Assembly (NCBI GenBank): GCA_937922955.1
Contig: CALAKO010000147.1
Location: forward strand, 1 to 14,006
DNA length: 14,006 nucleotides
Source: an uncultured Peptococcaceae bacterium
Lineage (GTDB): Bacteria > Bacillota > Peptococcia > Peptococcales > Peptococcaceae
Direction: 5' to 3'
The notes beneath the pieces were generated by a model. That model had not been told where the DNA came from. It saw nothing but the letters and a program-made list of their open reading frames with translations, and made no database searches. A program made the position numbers and the translations under genes. Positions 11,204 through 14,006 of the stretch are shown piece after piece. How positions within the stretch are numbered: position 1 is the first letter of the stretch; each line of letters begins with the position of its first letter.

Positions 11204-12937
11204 ATGAAGAAAAGAATAGTGGCTCTTGTGGCGCTTGCTGCAATGCTGCTGACCATGCTGCCGGTGAGCGCCTTCGCTGCCAGCGAAGACATCAACATCA
11301 CCGTGGCAAGTTTTAACAACGACGTGGAACAGAATGCCAACGTGCTTGTTCTTATTACAGGCGATGATGTGGCAAAAGGGATGCGCGTCACCTGCTATCA
11401 AGATGGGGTTGCTGATGCCATCTACAACGATGTCATTACCAGCAACGATGAAGCCATCATTTATATCCCAAAGTCAAAAATTCATAACTTAGACGATCCA
11501 ACGGCGAATAATAAAATTACGGTTAATGTCACCGGAGCCAATGGTGCGCCTGTTTATGCCAGTGAAACTTTTTATCAGGAATACCTGGCTACCCTGCCAG
11601 AATCCATGAAAGTCACTCTGGATAATGCCGATGGCACCAGCAACCGTACCATGACCGTCACCTTCGACAGCAAATACAACCCGGATGACAGCGACCGCCT
11701 CTGCCTGCAGAGCATCGATGCCAACGGCAAAGAAGGCACCTCTCAGTACATTGATGTGCCAAGCCTGACAAAGGCCGACGACGGCAGTCTCTACTTTAAG
11801 AAGTCCAACCTCAAGTTCGACACCAATGCCGCCAAAGTGTGCGTCACCCTCGAACGTGATGGCGAATTGGTGGACACTGTGACCCAGACCGTCAGCCTCA
11901 CTCCAAGTTATGGCACCCTCGATCACTACGAATTTGATTTCGGCGGCAGTGTCCTCGTGCGCGGTGAAACCACCACGGGTAAGCTTTACTACGTCAACAC
12001 CAAAGGTGAAAAATACGACGTCACCAACGACGATGGCATGCTCTATGCGTACACCAACGAAGAATTCTTCTCTGAAAAAGCAGACAACAAAAAACTGCAG
12101 ATTTCTTTGAAAGACGATGCCACTGTTGGTGAAAAAGTGCGTGTGCAGGCCATTTACAACAACAACCCAATTGCCAATGTTGACCTCACCATTGTGGATG
12201 ACATCGAAACCGGCAAAGTCCTCACCAATCGCTCCAGCTATAACGCTGGCGAAGAAGCAGGCATCGAGTTCACCCTCGTGAACAGCAGCGGCAATGCCAT
12301 GAAGCTCGACTTCTTCCCAACCAACATCGACATTCGCTGGATCGATTCTTCCGTCAGTGATCCTGGCTTCAAAGTCAACCTTACCGACCACGGTGCTTCT
12401 CTTACCAGCAAAGGCACCCTGCTCACCTCGCTGCAGTGTGACAAGCCTTGCACCGGTAAGTTTGAAATCACCTTCACCGACGACAAAGGCCACGCTTATC
12501 AGGTCGTCAGCGACACCTTCACCTTCAAAGATCCAGACGCCAAAGCTCAGAAAGTTGAGCTCACCATTGGCTCCACGGCTATGAAGGTCGATGGCACCAC
12601 CGTCACCATGGACGTGGCTCCGCTCATCTACCAGAACCGCACCTTCGTGCCTCTGCGTGCAGTGGCTCAGGCCTTTGGCGGTGACGTCAACTTCGACAAC
12701 GACAGCCGCGTCATCACCATCAAGCTTGGCAGCACCACCATGATCATGACCCCTGGTTCCCAGTCCTACACTGTCAACGGTAAGGCGAAAACCACCGACG
12801 CTGCGCCATACATCATCGCCGATGCTGGCCGCACCATGGTGCCATTCCGTGTCATCGGTGAAGAACTCGGCTACGACGTTGAAGCCATCTCTCGTCCAGA
12901 CGGCACCACCTCCGGCGTTGTGTTCGAAGCCAAATAA
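11204..12937 (+). CDS. Secreted protein with C-terminal copper amine oxidase-like (stalk) domain
   Basis: A 577-residue exported protein. Residues 1-26 are a Sec signal peptide (MKKRIVALVALAAML core, cleavage after SAFA). Residues 27-450 are Thr/Asp/Asn-rich, beta-strand-like and not recognisable; they look like several sandwich modules of about 90-110 residues. The C-terminus (about 451-577) is the copper amine oxidase N-terminal-like or stalk domain common in Bacillota envelope proteins: two copies of a strand-rich unit with YQNRTFVPLRAVAQAFGG and AGRTMVPFRVIGEELGYDV. Despite the domain name, no copper or oxidase residues are implied. No SLH, LPXTG or lipobox is present, so it is free or non-covalently bound outside the cell. 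It has its own promoter and terminator. Codon use favours CCA/CCG for proline, unlike the next gene. Function unknown. Confidence 0.88.
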   Translation: MKKRIVALVALAAMLLTMLPVSAFAASEDINITVASFNNDVEQNANVLVLITGDDVAKGMRVTCYQDGVADAIYNDVITSNDEAIIYIPKSKIHNLDDPTANNKITVNVTGANGAPVYASETFYQEYLATLPESMKVTLDNADGTSNRTMTVTFDSKYNPDDSDRLCLQSIDANGKEGTSQYIDVPSLTKADDGSLYFKKSNLKFDTNAAKVCVTLERDGELVDTVTQTVSLTPSYGTLDHYEFDFGGSVLVRGETTTGKLYYVNTKGEKYDVTNDDGMLYAYTNEEFFSEKADNKKLQISLKDDATVGEKVRVQAIYNNNPIANVDLTIVDDIETGKVLTNRSSYNAGEEAGIEFTLVNSSGNAMKLDFFPTNIDIRWIDSSVSDPGFKVNLTDHGASLTSKGTLLTSLQCDKPCTGKFEITFTDDKGHAYQVVSDTFTFKDPDAKAQKVELTIGSTAMKVDGTTVTMDVAPLIYQNRTFVPLRAVAQAFGGDVNFDNDSRVITIKLGSTTMIMTPGSQSYTVNGKAKTTDAAPYIIADAGRTMVPFRVIGEELGYDVEAISRPDGTTSGVVFEAK

Positions 12938-12954
12938 TTTTTGCAACATCCATT

Positions 12955-12987
12955 CCCCAAAAGCCATGGCGCTTTTGGGGATTTTTT
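12955..12987 (+). terminator. Rho-independent terminator of the stalk-domain gene
   Basis: CCCCAAAAGC (12955-12964) and GCTTTTGGGG (12971-12980) form a perfect 10-bp stem with a six-base loop, followed by A and six T. It lies 18 bases after the stop codon. Confidence 0.95.
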
Positions 12988-13026
12988 GTTACCCTAAAAG
13001 CAAACCCCAGGAGAGGAGGCCCCGCC

Positions 13027-13908
13027 ATGCACGACATCTGGAACCCTTGGCACGGCTGCGTCAAAATCAGCGAAGGCTGCGCTCATTGCTACATGTACTA
13101 CCTCGACCGCGTTCGTGGCAATGCCGATGGCGCTCAGATCTATCGCACCGCCAACATGCGCTATCCCCTCGCCAAAGACCGCCACGGCAACTACAAAATC
13201 CGTGCCGGCGAAATGCTCCGCGTCTGCATGACCTCCGACTTCTTTCTGCCCCAGGCCGACCCCTGGCGCGATGAAGCCTGGGCCATCATGCGCCAGCGCA
13301 GCGACGTCATCTTCTACCTGCTCACCAAACGTCCGCAGCGCGTCGCCTGCTGCCTGCCCCGCGACTGGGGCGACGGCTGGGACAACATCTTCTTTAATGT
13401 CACCTGCGAAAACCAGCGCCGCGCCGACGAACGCCTGCCCCTGCTGCTGGAGCTTCCCTTCAAGCACAAAGGTGTCATGTGTGCGCCCTTCATCGGTCCT
13501 GTCAGCCTGGCGCCTGCCCTTGCCACCGGTCAGATCGAGCAAGTCATCTGCGGCGGCGAAAATTACGACGGCGCACGTCCCTGCCATTTTGAATGGGTGC
13601 AGCGCCTCCGCGACGAATGCGTCGCCGCCGACACCACCTTCTGTTTCATTGAAACCGGCACGCACTTTGTCAAAGACGGCAAACACTACCATCTTCCCTC
13701 CAAACGCCTGCAAAGCCGCATGGCCCATCGTTCCGGCATGAATTACCAGGGCCGCCCGCAGCACTTCGCCCTCCGTGACCCTCTCGGCTGGCCCATCGCC
13801 GACAGCGACCGCTACACCCCGCGCTACCGCAGCCAATGCGCCGACTGCGCCAGCCGCCTCATCTGCAACGGCTGTGCCGACTGCGGCCAGTGCGACCACC
13901 GCCCATAA
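13027..13908 (+). CDS. DUF5131 (phage Gp37/Gp68-type, three-Cys-motif) protein
   Basis: A 293-residue protein of the DUF5131 family, first named from phage Gp37/Gp68. The N-terminal signature WNPWHGCVKISEGCAHCYMY gives Cys11, Cys18 and Cys21 (CX6CX2C), the three-Cys motif that resembles, but does not match, the radical SAM CX3CX2C. Later family-like stretches are MTSDFFLPQADPWRDEAWAI, FYLLTKRPQR, NIFFNVTCENQ, APFIGPVSL and ICGGENYDGARPC. The C-terminus adds a second cluster of six Cys (271, 274, 280, 283, 286, 289), which may bind metal. ATG 13027 lies seven bases after AGGAGG. Proline is mostly CCC and the gene is visibly more GC-rich than its neighbours, hinting at recent acquisition. Family members are common on phages and mobile DNA; the partner TcmP is not seen here. 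Biochemical function is unknown. Confidence 0.88.
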   Translation: MHDIWNPWHGCVKISEGCAHCYMYYLDRVRGNADGAQIYRTANMRYPLAKDRHGNYKIRAGEMLRVCMTSDFFLPQADPWRDEAWAIMRQRSDVIFYLLTKRPQRVACCLPRDWGDGWDNIFFNVTCENQRRADERLPLLLELPFKHKGVMCAPFIGPVSLAPALATGQIEQVICGGENYDGARPCHFEWVQRLRDECVAADTTFCFIETGTHFVKDGKHYHLPSKRLQSRMAHRSGMNYQGRPQHFALRDPLGWPIADSDRYTPRYRSQCADCASRLICNGCADCGQCDHRP

Positions 13909-13929
13909 AAAAACACCGCTGCCCAGCGG
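13907..13929 (-). terminator. Minus-strand terminator for a gene beyond the right edge
   Basis: On the minus strand CCGCT-GGGC-AGCGG (13929-13916) is followed by TG and seven T. It overlaps the end of the DUF5131 gene and would stop a convergent minus-strand transcript entering from beyond position 14006. Confidence 0.6.
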
Positions 13930-13952
13930 CCAGCGGCGCATCAGCAACACAA

Positions 13953-13985
13953 AAAAACGACAGCCGCGCGGCTGTCGTTTTTCTT
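13953..13985. terminator. Bidirectional terminator after the DUF5131 gene
   Basis: A perfect 30-base palindrome (13953-13982, core CGACAGCCGCGCGGCTGTCG) is flanked by A-runs on the left and T-runs on the right, so it can terminate on both strands. It closes the DUF5131 gene. The last 20 bases of the window hold nothing recognisable. Confidence 0.9.
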
Positions 13986-14006
13986 TCTGTGGCTCTCGAT
14001 TGATCA

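Noticed and set aside
11489..12967. 492-codon open frame on the minus strand opposite the stalk-domain gene
   Set aside because: It is antisense to a gene with a clear signal peptide, domain, promoter, ribosome binding site and terminator. Its product is low-complexity (Val/Gly/Phe/Glu-rich), has no family motif, and arises from biased third positions of the real gene.
13027..13089. Radical SAM assignment for the DUF5131 protein
   Set aside because: The cysteine spacing is CX6CX2C rather than CX3CX2C, so the similarity is noted but no SAM chemistry is claimed.
12994..13950. 318-codon minus-strand frame opposite the DUF5131 gene
   Set aside because: Ala/Val/Gly-rich translation without motifs, running through two terminators; the plus-strand frame carries the recognisable family signature.
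1..14006. CRISPR arrays, tRNA or rRNA genes, insertion sequences, integrases
   Set aside because: Looked for on both strands; no regular repeat-spacer pattern, no tRNA or rRNA signature sequence and no transposase or integrase frame was seen.

Overview
The window looks like chromosomal DNA of a Bacillota (Firmicutes) bacterium, probably an anaerobe of the Clostridia/Negativicutes type. Supporting signs are strong AGGAGG-type ribosome binding sites, SigA-like promoters (several with an extended TGN -10), a perfect CIRCE element for HrcA, a sua5-ywlE-rpiB cluster in the order known from Bacillus subtilis (ywlC-ywlE-ywlF), and the Clostridia-type VTC polyphosphate polymerase-DUF4956-lipoprotein locus. 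The species cannot be fixed from the sequence. No rRNA, tRNA, CRISPR array, insertion sequence or phage structural gene was seen.

Layout, left to right. Positions 86-2023 hold a plus-strand pair, a MATE efflux pump and an iron-sulfur flavoprotein/FMN reductase, closed by a strong bidirectional terminator. On the minus strand, 3874-2071 is an operon of a VTC-domain polyphosphate polymerase, a DUF4956 membrane protein, and a lipoprotein gene that appears to be a remnant: its N-terminus and C-terminus resemble a carbohydrate-binding (Cthe_2159-like) surface protein, but the centre is missing and the two ends are in different frames. Upstream of this operon are phased direct repeats and a dyad. 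Positions 4659-4237 (minus) encode a small heat-shock protein with a CIRCE operator overlapping its promoter and a leader segment complementary to its own ribosome binding site. Positions 4809-4924 hold an apparently ownerless plus-strand promoter/terminator pair.

Positions 5013-7149 (plus) are an overlapping histidine kinase-response regulator pair. They are followed by single genes for a membrane protein with a double zinc ribbon and a DUF368 (PopT-type) undecaprenyl-phosphate translocase with a hairpin leader. Then comes the conserved operon sua5-ywlE-rpiB (tRNA t6A synthesis, protein-arginine phosphatase, pentose phosphate isomerase). Next is a monocistronic secreted protein with a C-terminal copper amine oxidase-like (stalk) domain. 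The last gene is a cysteine-rich DUF5131 (phage Gp37/Gp68-type) protein whose codon use differs from its neighbours.

Most of the window is ordinary core and cell-envelope genome. The most unusual points are the collapsed lipoprotein in the VTC operon, the possible RNA thermometer in the hsp20 leader, the orphan transcription unit beside the CIRCE, the phased repeats before the VTC operon, and the compositionally distinct DUF5131 gene. No clearly new multi-gene defence or biosynthetic system is visible.
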